From: Desulfosporosinus youngiae DSM 17734
Lineage (GTDB): Bacteria; Bacillota; Desulfitobacteriia; Desulfitobacteriales; Desulfitobacteriaceae
DNA length: 64,000 nt
Assembly: GCF_000244895.1 (NCBI RefSeq)
Contig: NZ_CM001441.1
Span: 2,562,226 to 2,626,225 of the forward strand
Reading direction: 5' to 3'
Shown here: positions 42,913 through 51,638 of the stretch, one piece after another
How the letters are laid out: each line of letters starts with the position of its first letter
Numbering within the stretch: the first letter of the stretch is position 1
Position numbers and translations under genes: made by a program
Notes under the pieces: generated by a model
Seen by the model: the letters and a program-made list of their open reading frames with translations, nothing else
What the model was told of the DNA's origin: nothing
Databases searched by the model: none

Positions 42913-43767
42913 TTGAAAATCATTGATGCGCATTTGCATTTTTCATGTCGCCCTGGATTTAATGAAACGGCGAAAAATATATCACAAGTGGAATTTAGTG
43001 CTCAAGGGCTAAGACAAGAGTTCGAACAAGCCGGTGTTGTAGCTGGAATCATCATGTCAACGCCCAGTCGGGAGCCCAGCCAACCTTCGGGAAGTCCGGA
43101 AGAATTTGTTTTGGCAGATGGGACTGTAGAAGGTTTACTTTCTTGTGTAGGCGTCAATCCTGAAAGGCTTAAGGAAGATCATAAAGAACTTGATTATATT
43201 GAAGGAGAACTTAAAAAAAGGGGAGTGACAGGGATTAAACTCTATCCCGGTTATTTTCCATATTACGTGTATGATTCGATTTATGATCCTATCTATGAGC
43301 TTGCTCGCAAATACGAAGTTCCCGTAGCGATTCATTGTGGCGATACCCAATCCCCAAAAGGGCTTTTAAAATATTCCCATCCGTTAACGATTGATGAGTT
43401 AGCCGTAAAACAAGAGGACGTTACGTTTGTGATCTGTCATATGGGCGTCCCGTGGATGATTGATGCGGCAGAGGTCACTGCCAAGAATCATAATGTTTAC
43501 GCAGACTTATCCGGACTCATCGCAGGGAATAAAGAGCACGTGATGAAAACCAAAGATAAAAGGCTTTACGTGGAGTATATACAACAAGCCTTAGTCATTT
43601 CGAATTGCTATAATAAAGTTCTCTTTGGATCAGATTGGCCACTTGTACCTATTAAACCTTATATAGAATTTATCAAGCTTGTTATACCGGAAGAGTATCA
43701 CGAAGCTGTATTTTATCGAAATGCTCTTACAGTTTATCCCAAACTTCATGAAATTTTATCAACTTAG
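42913..43767 (+). CDS. Amidohydrolase-family (TIM-barrel) metal-dependent hydrolase
   Basis: 284 residues, TTG start preceded by GGGGGATGG. IDAHLHF (HxH), GIKLYPGYFPYYVYD, VAIHCGDT, VICHMGVPW and LFGSDWPLVP are the metal and active-site signatures of the Amidohydro_2 (ACMSD/decarboxylase-like) group. Substrate cannot be predicted. Stands 58 bases after dbpA but with its own ribosome site, and ends at a strong hairpin. Confidence 0.82.
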   Translation: MKIIDAHLHFSCRPGFNETAKNISQVEFSAQGLRQEFEQAGVVAGIIMSTPSREPSQPSGSPEEFVLADGTVEGLLSCVGVNPERLKEDHKELDYIEGELKKRGVTGIKLYPGYFPYYVYDSIYDPIYELARKYEVPVAIHCGDTQSPKGLLKYSHPLTIDELAVKQEDVTFVICHMGVPWMIDAAEVTAKNHNVYADLSGLIAGNKEHVMKTKDKRLYVEYIQQALVISNCYNKVLFGSDWPLVPIKPYIEFIKLVIPEEYHEAVFYRNALTVYPKLHEILST

Positions 43768-43775
43768 GTTTTATA

Positions 43776-43808
43776 TGCCCCACACCGGAATCAGCAAGGT
43801 GTGGGGCA
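43776..43808 (+). terminator. Hairpin after the amidohydrolase
   Basis: TGCCCCACACC and GGTGTGGGGCA, perfect 11-bp stem (13 with flanking TA), 11-base loop. No long T-run follows, so termination may be partial. Confidence 0.6.
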
Positions 43809-43921
43809 TAGCAGTTATAACAAGATTATTTCTTTGATTTAAAACTTTTTAGGGCTCAGTGAAGTCCAATAAGTGAAGCCCAAACTCGACCAAACGAGGA
43901 ATCCGGACAGAGAGGTGAGCA

Positions 43922-44470
43922 ATGGAAGCGCAAACTATTGTCGCAGCAATAAGAGGAGATGCTGAGGCTTTTTACGAGCTTATAAATTTTCATAAGCATC
44001 AGCTATATCGGATCGCTTTTCGGTATTTGAAGAGTGAACATGATGCCCTCGAGGCTATTCAAGAAATGACCTATCGTGCTTACCGCAGCATACATAAACT
44101 TAAGGAGCCTAAATACTTTCAGACCTGGCTTATTCGCATTCTTATTAATGTCTGTAACGACGAGTTAAAGCGGCTTAAAGCCCAACTTCCTCTGACTGGT
44201 GAGGTTATTCAATCTAAACTGACAGCCTTAGATGACTCAACTGAACCGGGAGGAAGGGTGGATTTGCAACGTCTGGATATTCTAGAGGCCCTCGATCGTC
44301 TCGATCTCAGATATCGTCAGGTTATTGAACTGAAGTACTTTGAGGATTTAACGATTCAGCAAATTGCTGTTGTTTTAGAACGACCTGAAGGTACGATCAA
44401 GACCTGGTTATTCCAGTCATATAAACTGCTTAAAGAATTCCTTCAAATGAGGGGGGACAGTCATGTTTGA
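43922..44470 (+). CDS. ECF RNA polymerase sigma factor (sigma-70 family)
   Basis: 182 residues, GAGGTGAGCA ribosome site. Region 2 (GDAEAFYELINFHKHQLYRIAFRYLKSEHDALEAIQEMTYRAYRSI) and region 4 (ILEALDRLDLRYRQVIELKYFEDLTIQQIAVVLERPEGTIKTWLFQSYKLLKE) are typical of SigV/SigW-like ECF factors. It overlaps the following DUF4179 gene by eight bases. That gene is expected to be its membrane anti-sigma factor. Confidence 0.9.
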   Translation: MEAQTIVAAIRGDAEAFYELINFHKHQLYRIAFRYLKSEHDALEAIQEMTYRAYRSIHKLKEPKYFQTWLIRILINVCNDELKRLKAQLPLTGEVIQSKLTALDDSTEPGGRVDLQRLDILEALDRLDLRYRQVIELKYFEDLTIQQIAVVLERPEGTIKTWLFQSYKLLKEFLQMRGDSHV

Positions 44471-45989
44471 ACAAAATGAACCAGATGAGAGCATTAAAGG
44501 GGAAAAGGGAACTTTTAGCTATTCAGAAACGATGGATGAGTTAGATACATTGGACGACTTGGGAAAATTAATGAATGAGTTTAATGCCTTTCACGAGCTT
44601 GAGGGTGTTAATCAAGTTCATGATCAATTGATTCAGGCCAAGCTTCGGGTTGCTGACATGCCTATCCCCAATGAACTCGACGATCATATTCAAAAAGGTT
44701 TAACTAAGGGAATAAAAGCCCAAAAGGTATGGCGTTTCCGCAAATGGAATACTCTCGTGGCATGTTTTCTGCTGGTCGCCTTCATTACGACTGCTCGGGT
44801 TTCTCCCGCCGTTGCAGCTGTATTGCATAAAATACCAGGTTTAGGTTATATTGTTCAACTTATAAACTATGATAAAGGACTTCAATCCGCAGTAGAGAAT
44901 GATTTTATCTTACCTCTGGGGGTCTCGGATGAACATGAAAATATTGTGTTTACCGTCGATGGAATCATTATGGATGAGGCAAGTCTAGTTATATTCTACA
45001 CGGTGGAAAACAAAAGGGGAGAAGGTACCTTTGATTTTTCCGAAGTTGGGATCTTTGATGAAGTGGGTGAGCCTCTGAAGGAGATTTCTATTGGTCACAG
45101 CAGCTCTGGTGACCCTGATGAGGATGGTGATGGCAAGATTCAGTCTCGAATTAATGTCAACTTTTATGACAATACTGTTATTCCAAATCGACTAACCTTG
45201 AAAGTCAAGCTTCATCAAATAGTTCAAGATGTTCCCGCCGCTCCTTCCTCTCAACTACCTTCAACTTGGGAAATCACAATCCCTGTGGACAAAGATAAGT
45301 TTGTTGGTATGAAGACGGTTTATGAAGTCAACCGGAGTGTAGTTATTGAAGGGCAAAGAATTACCTTGGAAAAGGTTACTGTTTATCCAACGCGCATATC
45401 CCTGAATATATTCTATGATCCGGCGAATAGCAAAAAGATCTTTGCCTTTGATGATCTGACTCTAGTCAATGAAAAAGGGGAAGAGTGGGGTAGTATTATA
45501 AACGGAGTGAGTGGCAGCTATCCAGATGAGAACCGGGAAATTCTCTTCTTCCAAAGTAATTATTTTACCCAATCCAAAAAACTCTTTTTGAGAGGAAAAA
45601 GCATCCGAGCTATGGATAAGAAGAGTTTAAGCATTACTCTGGATCCAGAAAACGAAAGAATCCTTGTTGGCCCGCCAAACCTTGTGCTTGATCAGGTAAT
45701 TAAGAATCCCGCAGAAAATAAAATGGATTTAATCTTCTCCCTGAAAACTAATCCTTTGTACGATGAAAAGCGTGGATTTGGTGTATTTCCCTTTGAATTC
45801 ATGGATGCGCAAGGAAATTCATTCGAGATTAAAGGGCAAAGTACAGCAACTAGCTCTGACAAACCAGGGTATGATAAAACCTTATGGCTAACTCTCCCGG
45901 ATGACCAATTTTACCAATCTCCGATCACATTTCAAATTCAGGATTATCCAAGTCGGATTACGGGTGAGTTTGAGATTAGAATTAAATAG
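44463..45989 (+). CDS. DUF4179-domain membrane protein, probable anti-sigma factor
   Basis: 508 residues. About 95 cytoplasmic residues contain LADMPIPNELDDHIQKGL-type helices. A single membrane helix follows (NTLVACFLLVAFITTARVSPAVAAVL, about 97-122), then a large extracytoplasmic region beginning with the DUF4179 motif (IPGLGYIVQLINYDKGLQSAVENDF, VTVDGII-like FTVDGIIMDEASLVIFYTVE). The co-translated ECF sigma gene upstream supports an anti-sigma role, with the outer domain sensing an envelope signal. That role is inferred. Confidence 0.82.
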   Translation: MFEQNEPDESIKGEKGTFSYSETMDELDTLDDLGKLMNEFNAFHELEGVNQVHDQLIQAKLRVADMPIPNELDDHIQKGLTKGIKAQKVWRFRKWNTLVACFLLVAFITTARVSPAVAAVLHKIPGLGYIVQLINYDKGLQSAVENDFILPLGVSDEHENIVFTVDGIIMDEASLVIFYTVENKRGEGTFDFSEVGIFDEVGEPLKEISIGHSSSGDPDEDGDGKIQSRINVNFYDNTVIPNRLTLKVKLHQIVQDVPAAPSSQLPSTWEITIPVDKDKFVGMKTVYEVNRSVVIEGQRITLEKVTVYPTRISLNIFYDPANSKKIFAFDDLTLVNEKGEEWGSIINGVSGSYPDENREILFFQSNYFTQSKKLFLRGKSIRAMDKKSLSITLDPENERILVGPPNLVLDQVIKNPAENKMDLIFSLKTNPLYDEKRGFGVFPFEFMDAQGNSFEIKGQSTATSSDKPGYDKTLWLTLPDDQFYQSPITFQIQDYPSRITGEFEIRIK

Positions 45990-46403
45990 TTGAGGGGATG
46001 CATCTCATGATTGCATTTGCGGCACTCATTGTTCAGGCCGCCTCATACTTGAGGCGGCCAGCGGATGATATTCGCTTTTACATTATCGAATTGGATTCCA
46101 GCTTCTGTTCAATATGTATATCAAGGCACTTAGTATTTCTTGCTACAAGCTAGACGAGAAGTGGCGGCTACATGGCCGCCGTTCTTTTTTTGCTTCACCT
46201 AAGCTTGTAGCGGGTAGATAAGAAGGAACTCTCCTTTTCAGTGCAGGGCAGGAAAATTAATTGCTTAAAGGAGAAATGGCCTGTTAGTTGAATATAGTTA
46301 CTAAAGATTTGGCGATAATTGGCTTTGGCCGAAGGCGGATATACTGCCGCAGATTCTTTTAGCCGAAGGCTCTTTTGGTAAGACTCTAGATAAACCTTGT
46401 ATC
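45990..46403. other. Spacer with toxin-gene relic and hairpins
   Basis: Bases 45998-46032 read MHLMIAFAALIV and are nearly identical in DNA to the core of the two type I toxin genes near 51.6 and 58.6 kb, but the frame then runs into unrelated sequence. GGCCGCCTCA-TACT-TGAGGCGGCC at 46036-46059 is a perfect 10-bp hairpin. GGCGGC-TACATG-GCCGCC at 46163-46180, followed by GTTCTTTTTTT, is a good terminator. The rest (46193-46403) shows nothing. Confidence 0.6.
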
Positions 46404-46518
46404 TGCTAACATAAAAGTGTACCACTTAGACATGGTTTGCTAACAAAAAAGTTGACCACCCTGAGCCCTAACCTGTTATGCTCGATTTGTCCAAGAATCA
46501 GCAAAACAGGAGGAAGGA

Positions 46519-47955
46519 ATGCTTAGAATGGTCGACAAAGAGTATATCAGAAAGAAACATTTTTTGGAAGGATGGTCAATCCGAGAACTCAGTAGACAAC
46601 TGAAGATTTCCAGGCAAACCGTAAGGAAAATGCTAAAGGATGGTGAAATACCGAAGTACCATCGAAAAAAGCCTAAACCCAGTCCGGTCATGGATCCTTA
46701 TCGAGACGTCATAGAAAACATCTTAGAAATGGATACAAATGCTCCACCAAAGCAGCGGCATACCTCAGCTCGTATTTATGAACGACTTCATGATGAATAT
46801 GGATTCAAAGGCGGAGAATCAACGGTCCGACGCTACGTGCGCAGTTTAAAAGATGTAAAGAATGAGTGTTTTCTTTTGCTCGAAGCCGCACCAGGCGAAC
46901 AAATGCAGATCGATTTCGGGGAAGCCCAAATCTATTTAAAAAATAAGCTTGTGAAAGTTTTGTTATTCTGTATGCGCTTAAAGCACAGCAGCGTACCGTT
47001 TGTTATCGCTTTCCCAACCCAACGTCTTGAAGCTTTTCTTGAAGGCCATAATCGTGCCTTCGCATATTTTGGAGGTGTTTGTAAAGAAGGCTTGTATGAC
47101 AATGCCTCTACTCAGGTCGTTAAAATCCTTGAAGGTCCCGAACGAGAAGAACACACTTGGTTTTCCAGTCTGAGGGCTCACTATCTCTTTAACAGCTTAT
47201 TTGCCCGACCTGGTCGTGGAAACGAAAAGGGCAGCGTTGAATCTCTTGTTAAATATGTACGTAAACGCGCTTTAGTTCCAGTTCCATCGTTTCAGACATG
47301 GGATGAATTGAATGCTCATCTGCTTTCTTGGTGCCAAAAAGAGAAAGAGAAGCATATGGATCAATGGCTTGAAGAACAAAAAGCTCTGCGTCCGCTTCCC
47401 GTCACCTCCTTCTCCGCTGCACGGCCAAAACCCGTTAAAGTGGATTCTTATGCTTTAGTTACGGTCGATCGTAACAAGTATTCCGTTCCATGCCAGTATA
47501 CTGGCCAAGTGCTTCTAGCCAAAGCGTATGTGGATCGTGTAGACATCATCCATCTTAGCCAAATTGTAGCAACACATCCTCGCTGTTATGCCCGAGGTGA
47601 AGCTATCCTTGAAATCTTGCATTACCTACCCGTGCTTCAGCACAAACCTCATGCCGTCACCCATGCTAAAGTGGTGAGGCAGCTCCCGGCAGTGTTTGGA
47701 CGTTTACGTGAACGAATGGTCGGGGTCCATAGCCGCGGCTACAAAGACTTTCTTGAAGTTCTGCTTCTGCTGCGTGACTATTCCGTTGCCGAACTGACCA
47801 CAGCGTTGGAATTGCTGGGTGAATCTACGATCACAGCGGATACTATCCGCCAAATAGTATCAGGAGATAATGTTCAACCCCAAGTCTATTCAGAAGCCAT
47901 CACGACCATTGATGATGCGACGAAATACGATCAACTTCTAGCGGAGGTGATCTAA
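46519..47955 (+). CDS. istA: IS21-family transposase IstA
   Basis: 478 residues, AGGAGGAAGG ribosome site. N-terminal HTH (GWSIRELSRQLKISRQTVRKML) and the rve integrase core: QMQIDFGEAQIYL (first D), LYDNASTQVVK (second D), RGNEKGSVESLVKYVRKRAL (E). A C-terminal Mu-transposase-like domain follows (VDSYALVTVDRNKYSVPCQY). Intact. The last base overlaps the istB ATG. Confidence 0.92.
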   Translation: MLRMVDKEYIRKKHFLEGWSIRELSRQLKISRQTVRKMLKDGEIPKYHRKKPKPSPVMDPYRDVIENILEMDTNAPPKQRHTSARIYERLHDEYGFKGGESTVRRYVRSLKDVKNECFLLLEAAPGEQMQIDFGEAQIYLKNKLVKVLLFCMRLKHSSVPFVIAFPTQRLEAFLEGHNRAFAYFGGVCKEGLYDNASTQVVKILEGPEREEHTWFSSLRAHYLFNSLFARPGRGNEKGSVESLVKYVRKRALVPVPSFQTWDELNAHLLSWCQKEKEKHMDQWLEEQKALRPLPVTSFSAARPKPVKVDSYALVTVDRNKYSVPCQYTGQVLLAKAYVDRVDIIHLSQIVATHPRCYARGEAILEILHYLPVLQHKPHAVTHAKVVRQLPAVFGRLRERMVGVHSRGYKDFLEVLLLLRDYSVAELTTALELLGESTITADTIRQIVSGDNVQPQVYSEAITTIDDATKYDQLLAEVI

Positions 47956-48716
47956 TGGATGCCTCTGCCATTATTGAAGCGCGGATAGAGCTGGCCTGTG
48001 GGCAACTACGGTTGCCGGGACTTGCTCAATACTATCGAGACATTGTTCGCGATGCTCTTGAACGGAATTCAGATCACTTAAGCTTCTTGGCAGCTTGCTT
48101 GGAATATGAGGTTGCCCGAAAACAAGAGCAAAAACAATTAGCCTTACTTAGGCAGGCCAAATTTCCGGTCCTTAAAACACTGCAAGAATTTCAATTTACA
48201 AAGATCCCTAAACTGCCAAAAATGAAGGTAGAACAGCTTGCCGGGGGAGATTTTGTCGGTCACCACGAAAACGTTCTTTGCATCGGAAAATCTGGAACTG
48301 GTAAAAGCCACATAGCCATTGCTCTTGGGATAGAGGTTATGCGTCAGGGGTATCGGGTGCGTTTTACACCGGTTATGCAACTCATCCAGGAGTTGCAGCA
48401 AGCGGAATCGGAATACCGTCTTCCCCGTTATCTGAAAACCTGGAACAAATATGATGTCGTGATTCTTGATGAACTTGGGTATATCCCTTTGGGAGAAGGC
48501 GGCAAGCTTCTCTTCCAGTTTATTTCTCAGCGTTATGAACGAAGCAGCCTCATTATTACCTCTAATTTGGAGTTTTCCCGCTGGATCGAAGTGTTTGGAG
48601 ATCCCGCTTTAACCACCGCACTATTGGATCGACTGACCCACCATTCTCACATCCTTGTGTTTGATGGCGAATCACACCGATTCCGTGAGCGCTTAAGCCG
48701 CTCAGAGGAGGTGTGA
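47955..48716 (+). CDS. istB: IS21 helper ATPase IstB
   Basis: 253 residues. Walker A GKSGTGKSH (about 105-113), Walker B VVILDELGYI and sensor IITSNLEFSRW are the DnaC/IstB AAA+ motifs. It loads or targets the IstA transpososome. Start overlaps istA by one base (TAATG). Confidence 0.92.
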   Translation: MDASAIIEARIELACGQLRLPGLAQYYRDIVRDALERNSDHLSFLAACLEYEVARKQEQKQLALLRQAKFPVLKTLQEFQFTKIPKLPKMKVEQLAGGDFVGHHENVLCIGKSGTGKSHIAIALGIEVMRQGYRVRFTPVMQLIQELQQAESEYRLPRYLKTWNKYDVVILDELGYIPLGEGGKLLFQFISQRYERSSLIITSNLEFSRWIEVFGDPALTTALLDRLTHHSHILVFDGESHRFRERLSRSEEV

Positions 48717-48717
48717 A

Positions 48718-48942
48718 GTGGTGAGTAGAAAGACGACGATTCACTACAACCGTGAGCAAGACCAGTGGTGTGTCAAATTAAATGAGCGGATGTATCCCTT
48801 ACACTGTGGAGAATCCTTTCTGTTGCATATAGGAAAAACCACGTTTTCATGCCAATTGGAGTTAGATGCTAACTGGTATGTCATTGTTCAGGAAACTCCC
48901 TTCGTGTTGCATCCAACGACTATTTATAGCGTGAGCATGTGA
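48718..48942 (+). CDS. IS21 passenger gene 1, DUF5348-like small protein
   Basis: 74 residues, GTG start (48718 or 48721) after AGAGGAGGTG. TTIHYNREQDQWCVKLNERMYPLHCGESFLLHI and ANWYVIVQ recall DUF5348 proteins, which often follow IstB in Clostridia elements. Beta-rich, role in transposition unknown. Confidence 0.6.
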   Translation: MVSRKTTIHYNREQDQWCVKLNERMYPLHCGESFLLHIGKTTFSCQLELDANWYVIVQETPFVLHPTTIYSVSM

Positions 48943-49010
48943 GAACGTCTAGTGGCAACAGATAAGCCTATCTTAATCCAGCTTGAATACGTTAAAATGG
49001 AGGAAATTAC

Positions 49011-49352
49011 GTGAATCGATTCAACCGCGACCTTAAAAATCTAATTCAAATACTGCTCAAAAATAATGTACCGGCAATTTATCCTGCAGAAATAGCCCGC
49101 ATGCTGCATTGTGAAGTGGAAATGATTCAAACTATACTCTTTCAGATGGTAGAAGAAGAGAAGCTTGAGCAGGCGTATGAACTGCATTGTGGCGAATGCG
49201 GTGAGATCATGTGGGTTTATGAGGACCCGGACCAATTAGATGGTCCTTCATTTCCTTGTCATGGCTGTTACACTCAAATGGATTCCATTACTATGAACGA
49301 AACGGTATGTACATTCTATCCACAAGGGAATAAGCGAGTGGTTTATGCGTAA
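49011..49352 (+). CDS. IS21 passenger gene 2, winged-helix plus zinc-finger-like small protein
   Basis: 113 residues, GTG start with GGAGGAAA. The N-terminal 60 residues look like a winged helix (YPAEIARMLHCEVEMIQTILFQMVEEEKLEQAYELHC). The rest has CGECGEIMWVY and FPCHGCY, a probable four-cysteine zinc site. A DNA- or RNA-binding accessory of the element is plausible; family not named with confidence. Confidence 0.55.
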   Translation: MNRFNRDLKNLIQILLKNNVPAIYPAEIARMLHCEVEMIQTILFQMVEEEKLEQAYELHCGECGEIMWVYEDPDQLDGPSFPCHGCYTQMDSITMNETVCTFYPQGNKRVVYA

Positions 49353-49460
49353 CCCCAAAGATTGATTCGGTCTTGTCTGTGGATAGGTGGCTTAGTAGCC
49401 TAGGGTTACTCCGGCGGATAACTTACTTTCTCCTTGGTGATAGAGGCTGAATTTTTCGCG

Positions 49461-49513
49461 GCGCGTGTAAAATCTTCATTCGGACTACGTCCTCACTTCG
49501 ATTTTACACGCGC
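49461..49513. repeat. 14-bp inverted repeat inside the IS21 element
   Basis: GCGCGTGTAAAATC (49461-49474) and GATTTTACACGCGC (49500-49513) are perfect complements around a 25-base loop, between the last passenger gene and the right end. It is too far from a T-run to be an ordinary terminator. Confidence 0.7.
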
Positions 49514-49769
49514 ACTCTCTCCAAAAGAAGAATATGTCATTAACATTCGTATGTATTTAACGCTAATTTTTTTTGCCAGGGTAGGTCAACTTTTAAGTTA
49601 TCAAGGTGGTCAACTTTTAGGTTGACAAATACAAACCTAAAGTATAGAACACTGCTACTAACACTTAGGAAGATAAAACGATATAGCGTATCGGAAATTC
49701 ACAACTTTATGGGCATTATTCTTATTCGGGACCCAAGTAGATGAATGTTTATTCGAAGGAGATTTTCCA

Positions 49770-50879
49770 ATGTTTGAATTAACAAACGAAGAACGCAAAT
49801 ATCTAGGATTAACCCTTGTTTCTTCTACTTGGGATTTAGTCAAACTCATTCCGAGTCCACATGATAAGCGAGATACATTTGTATATTTTGACGGAAATAC
49901 TATCTGCAAGCGAATAATAATAAGCGAAAATACTTATTTCGAACATAATTTAAATGAGGAAACAACCAATAGCAGAACAGAGCTTCTCCCAAAGACGGGA
50001 AGAGGTAAAATTGTGAAATTGACCACTTCAACTCTCGAAAAAAGAACGCCAAAAGGAATGTATTTTTCTTTTAATGGTAGCAATGTAACTATTGGTAAAT
50101 GGGAAACGAACAGAGAATTTTATAGTTCCTACATTGAAGATATAAAATTAAATACTTTTGAAGATCTTTCTGGTTGGATAGAACAGTGGATAAAAGAAAC
50201 CACCATATCAGACTTAAACGAGCTTGCAGAATTTGCATCATTACCCAAAAAACATTACAAATATAGCGTTGGCGATTTTTTTAGATTTAAGCTAAATAGA
50301 AGATTATATAGTTATGGAAGGATACTGCTTAATTACGATAAGATGCGAAAAGAAAAAATCAAATTTTGGGATATTTTAATGGGCAAACCGTTGGTAGTGA
50401 AGGTGTATTATATCGCAACAACCGACAAAAATATTAGTTGTGAGGATTTAAGAAACCTTAAAGCGATGCCCTCCCAATTTATAATGGACAACCCGTTTTT
50501 TTATGGTGAATATGAAATTATTGGGAGTTTACCACTAGCAGATAATGAGCTAGACTTTCCTGTTATGTATGGAAAAAGTATTGATATAAGAGATGGTAAT
50601 AAAGTATTTCTTCAGTCGGGGAAAAGTTATTTTGAGCTAAATAGAACCCATGCTTTATATTCAGAGTTTAGAAACAACGGAATTGTTTTTGGAATAAATG
50701 TGAAACTGCCGATTTTGGATAAGTGTGTAAAACTGCATAATAATCAACCCTACTGGGAGCAAAATAATTATACGGCAAATAAAGATTTGCGAAATCCAAA
50801 ATTTTGTGCAGAACGAGAAATGATATGTAAACAATTTGGAGTTTCAGAAGCGGATATTTTTTCAAAGATGATTCTCTAA
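49770..50879 (+). CDS. Immunity-26-like domain protein
   Basis: 369 residues. The C-terminal half (YSVGDFFRFKLNRRLYSYGRIL, GKPLVVKVYYIATTDKN, MPSQFIMDNPFFYGEYEIIG, FPVMYGKSIDI) matches the Imm26 domain of polymorphic-toxin immunity proteins. The N-terminal ~150 residues (FELTNEERKYLGLTLVSSTWDLVKLI) are an unassigned partner domain often attached to it. No toxin gene lies beside it, so it is an orphan immunity protein or has an unrelated role. GC is lower than neighbours. Confidence 0.65.
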   Translation: MFELTNEERKYLGLTLVSSTWDLVKLIPSPHDKRDTFVYFDGNTICKRIIISENTYFEHNLNEETTNSRTELLPKTGRGKIVKLTTSTLEKRTPKGMYFSFNGSNVTIGKWETNREFYSSYIEDIKLNTFEDLSGWIEQWIKETTISDLNELAEFASLPKKHYKYSVGDFFRFKLNRRLYSYGRILLNYDKMRKEKIKFWDILMGKPLVVKVYYIATTDKNISCEDLRNLKAMPSQFIMDNPFFYGEYEIIGSLPLADNELDFPVMYGKSIDIRDGNKVFLQSGKSYFELNRTHALYSEFRNNGIVFGINVKLPILDKCVKLHNNQPYWEQNNYTANKDLRNPKFCAEREMICKQFGVSEADIFSKMIL

Positions 50880-51010
50880 AAGTTAATATGAATTTTAAGT
50901 TGAAGACCCATCCTACGGAGATATTGGTCAGTATCATAGTGATTGAGAATATAACAAATTAAACAACGAGGCGATGGGGATTCAATTAATTAAGCAAAGG
51001 TGATGCATTA

Positions 51011-51226
51011 ATGGTGGCTGTGTTTCTACTTCAGCATTATTATGAGGTTGAGAATCTAGAGGAAACTAAGATTATTGGAATTTATTCTACAAAGGAAAAG
51101 GCAGAAGTTATTATAAGAAAATACCAAGAACTACCGGGGTTTAAACTTTATCCTGGTGGTTTTTATATTGATGAATACAATCTAGATGAAGATAATTGGA
51201 CAGAAGGATTTATAAATGTCGGCTAA
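51011..51226 (+). CDS. DUF7336-like small protein, probable immunity factor
   Basis: 71 residues, AAGGTGATG ribosome site. FLLQHYYEVENLEETKIIGIYSTKEKAEVIIRKYQELPGF, YPGGFYIDEYNLDEDNWTEGF is the whole small domain I know as DUF7336, common in immunity clusters with Imm26-type genes. The gap upstream (50880-51010) may hold debris: a short frame reads EDPSYGDIGQYHSD. Confidence 0.65.
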   Translation: MVAVFLLQHYYEVENLEETKIIGIYSTKEKAEVIIRKYQELPGFKLYPGGFYIDEYNLDEDNWTEGFINVG

Positions 51227-51480
51227 TTTCAATAAAAGCAGCATCTGATATCAACAACGAGCTAAAATTCAATTTTCACTGCCGGTTTTAGCATAGGAAA
51301 TTGATAAACATCAAGCCGATGGATTTCGCCTAGGGCAGGACCATAAACTGATGCGTATTTTCATGGGTACGGAGCCGGACAGCTTGTCTCCTCAAATTCG
51401 GATTCGAATCCGAATTTGAACTACGGATATCCTTGATAAGAATACACCTGGAATAGTCTGGGATAAGTTTTATGCTTTTG
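51227..51480. pseudogene. Spacer with a second DUF3102 gene fragment
   Basis: Bases 51342-51425 match 21511-21595 of the DUF3102 gene (AAACTGATGCGTAT, ACGGAGCCGGACAG, and the shared 26-bp palindrome at 51393-51418), but the flanking protein sequence is lost. The rest of the spacer shows no gene. Confidence 0.65.
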
Positions 51481-51514
51481 TCTGGAAGATTATGCTATAA
51501 TAATTACAACAGGT

Positions 51515-51565
51515 TGTCGTGGGACGGTTAGCCACACCCTTTTAGAAAGGGGGTGGTAAGATGAT
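51515..51565 (+). promoter_or_regulatory. Structured 5' leader of type I toxin, copy 1
   Basis: CCACACCC (51532-51539) can pair with GGGGGTGG (51549-51556), burying the Shine-Dalgarno in a hairpin. ACGGTTAGCC (51524-51533) is complementary to GGCTAACCGT (51685-51694) in the 3' region. TGCTATAAT at 51493-51501 is an extended -10 promoter for the toxin mRNA. Confidence 0.65.
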
Positions 51566-51638
51566 CTCAATGGTTGAGGCGATGTATTTAATGATTGCAT
51601 TTGCTACACTCGTTGTTATGATCATGAAGAAGAAATAA
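51561..51638 (+). CDS. Type I (holin-like) membrane toxin peptide, copy 1
   Basis: 25 residues: MISMVEAMYLMIAFATLVVM then IMKKK. A single membrane helix with a lysine tail matches the putative holin-like toxin group (Fst/BsrG-style type I toxins) of Firmicutes. The strong site AAAGGGGGTGG is just upstream. An inverted repeat, GAAATAACCGCC (51632-51643) and GGCGGTTATTTC (51656-51667), overlaps the stop and acts as terminator. Nearly identical to the copy at 58625. Confidence 0.75.
   Translation: MISMVEAMYLMIAFATLVVMIMKKK

Larger units (their letters stand above)
46404..49627 (+). mobile_element. IS21-family insertion sequence with two passenger genes
   Basis: Left end TGCTAACATAAAAGTGTACCAC (46404 on) and right end, reverse complemented, TGTCAACCTAAAAGTTGACCAC (to 49627) are imperfect inverted repeats with the IS21-type 5'-TG...CA-3' tips. 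Each end has a second internal copy (AAAAAGTTGACCACC near 46450; GGTCAACTTTTAAGTTATC near 49585), the multiple terminal repeats typical of IS21. No matching target duplication is seen (flanks GTATC and AATAC), so one end may have been rearranged, or the boundary is off by a few bases. Confidence 0.75.

Noticed and set aside
43830-43921. ECF autoregulatory promoter upstream of the sigma gene
   Set aside because: No convincing AAC-type -35 with a spaced CGT-type -10 could be placed.
46404-49627. Target-site duplication for the IS21 element
   Set aside because: The flanks GTATC and AATAC do not match at the boundaries I propose.
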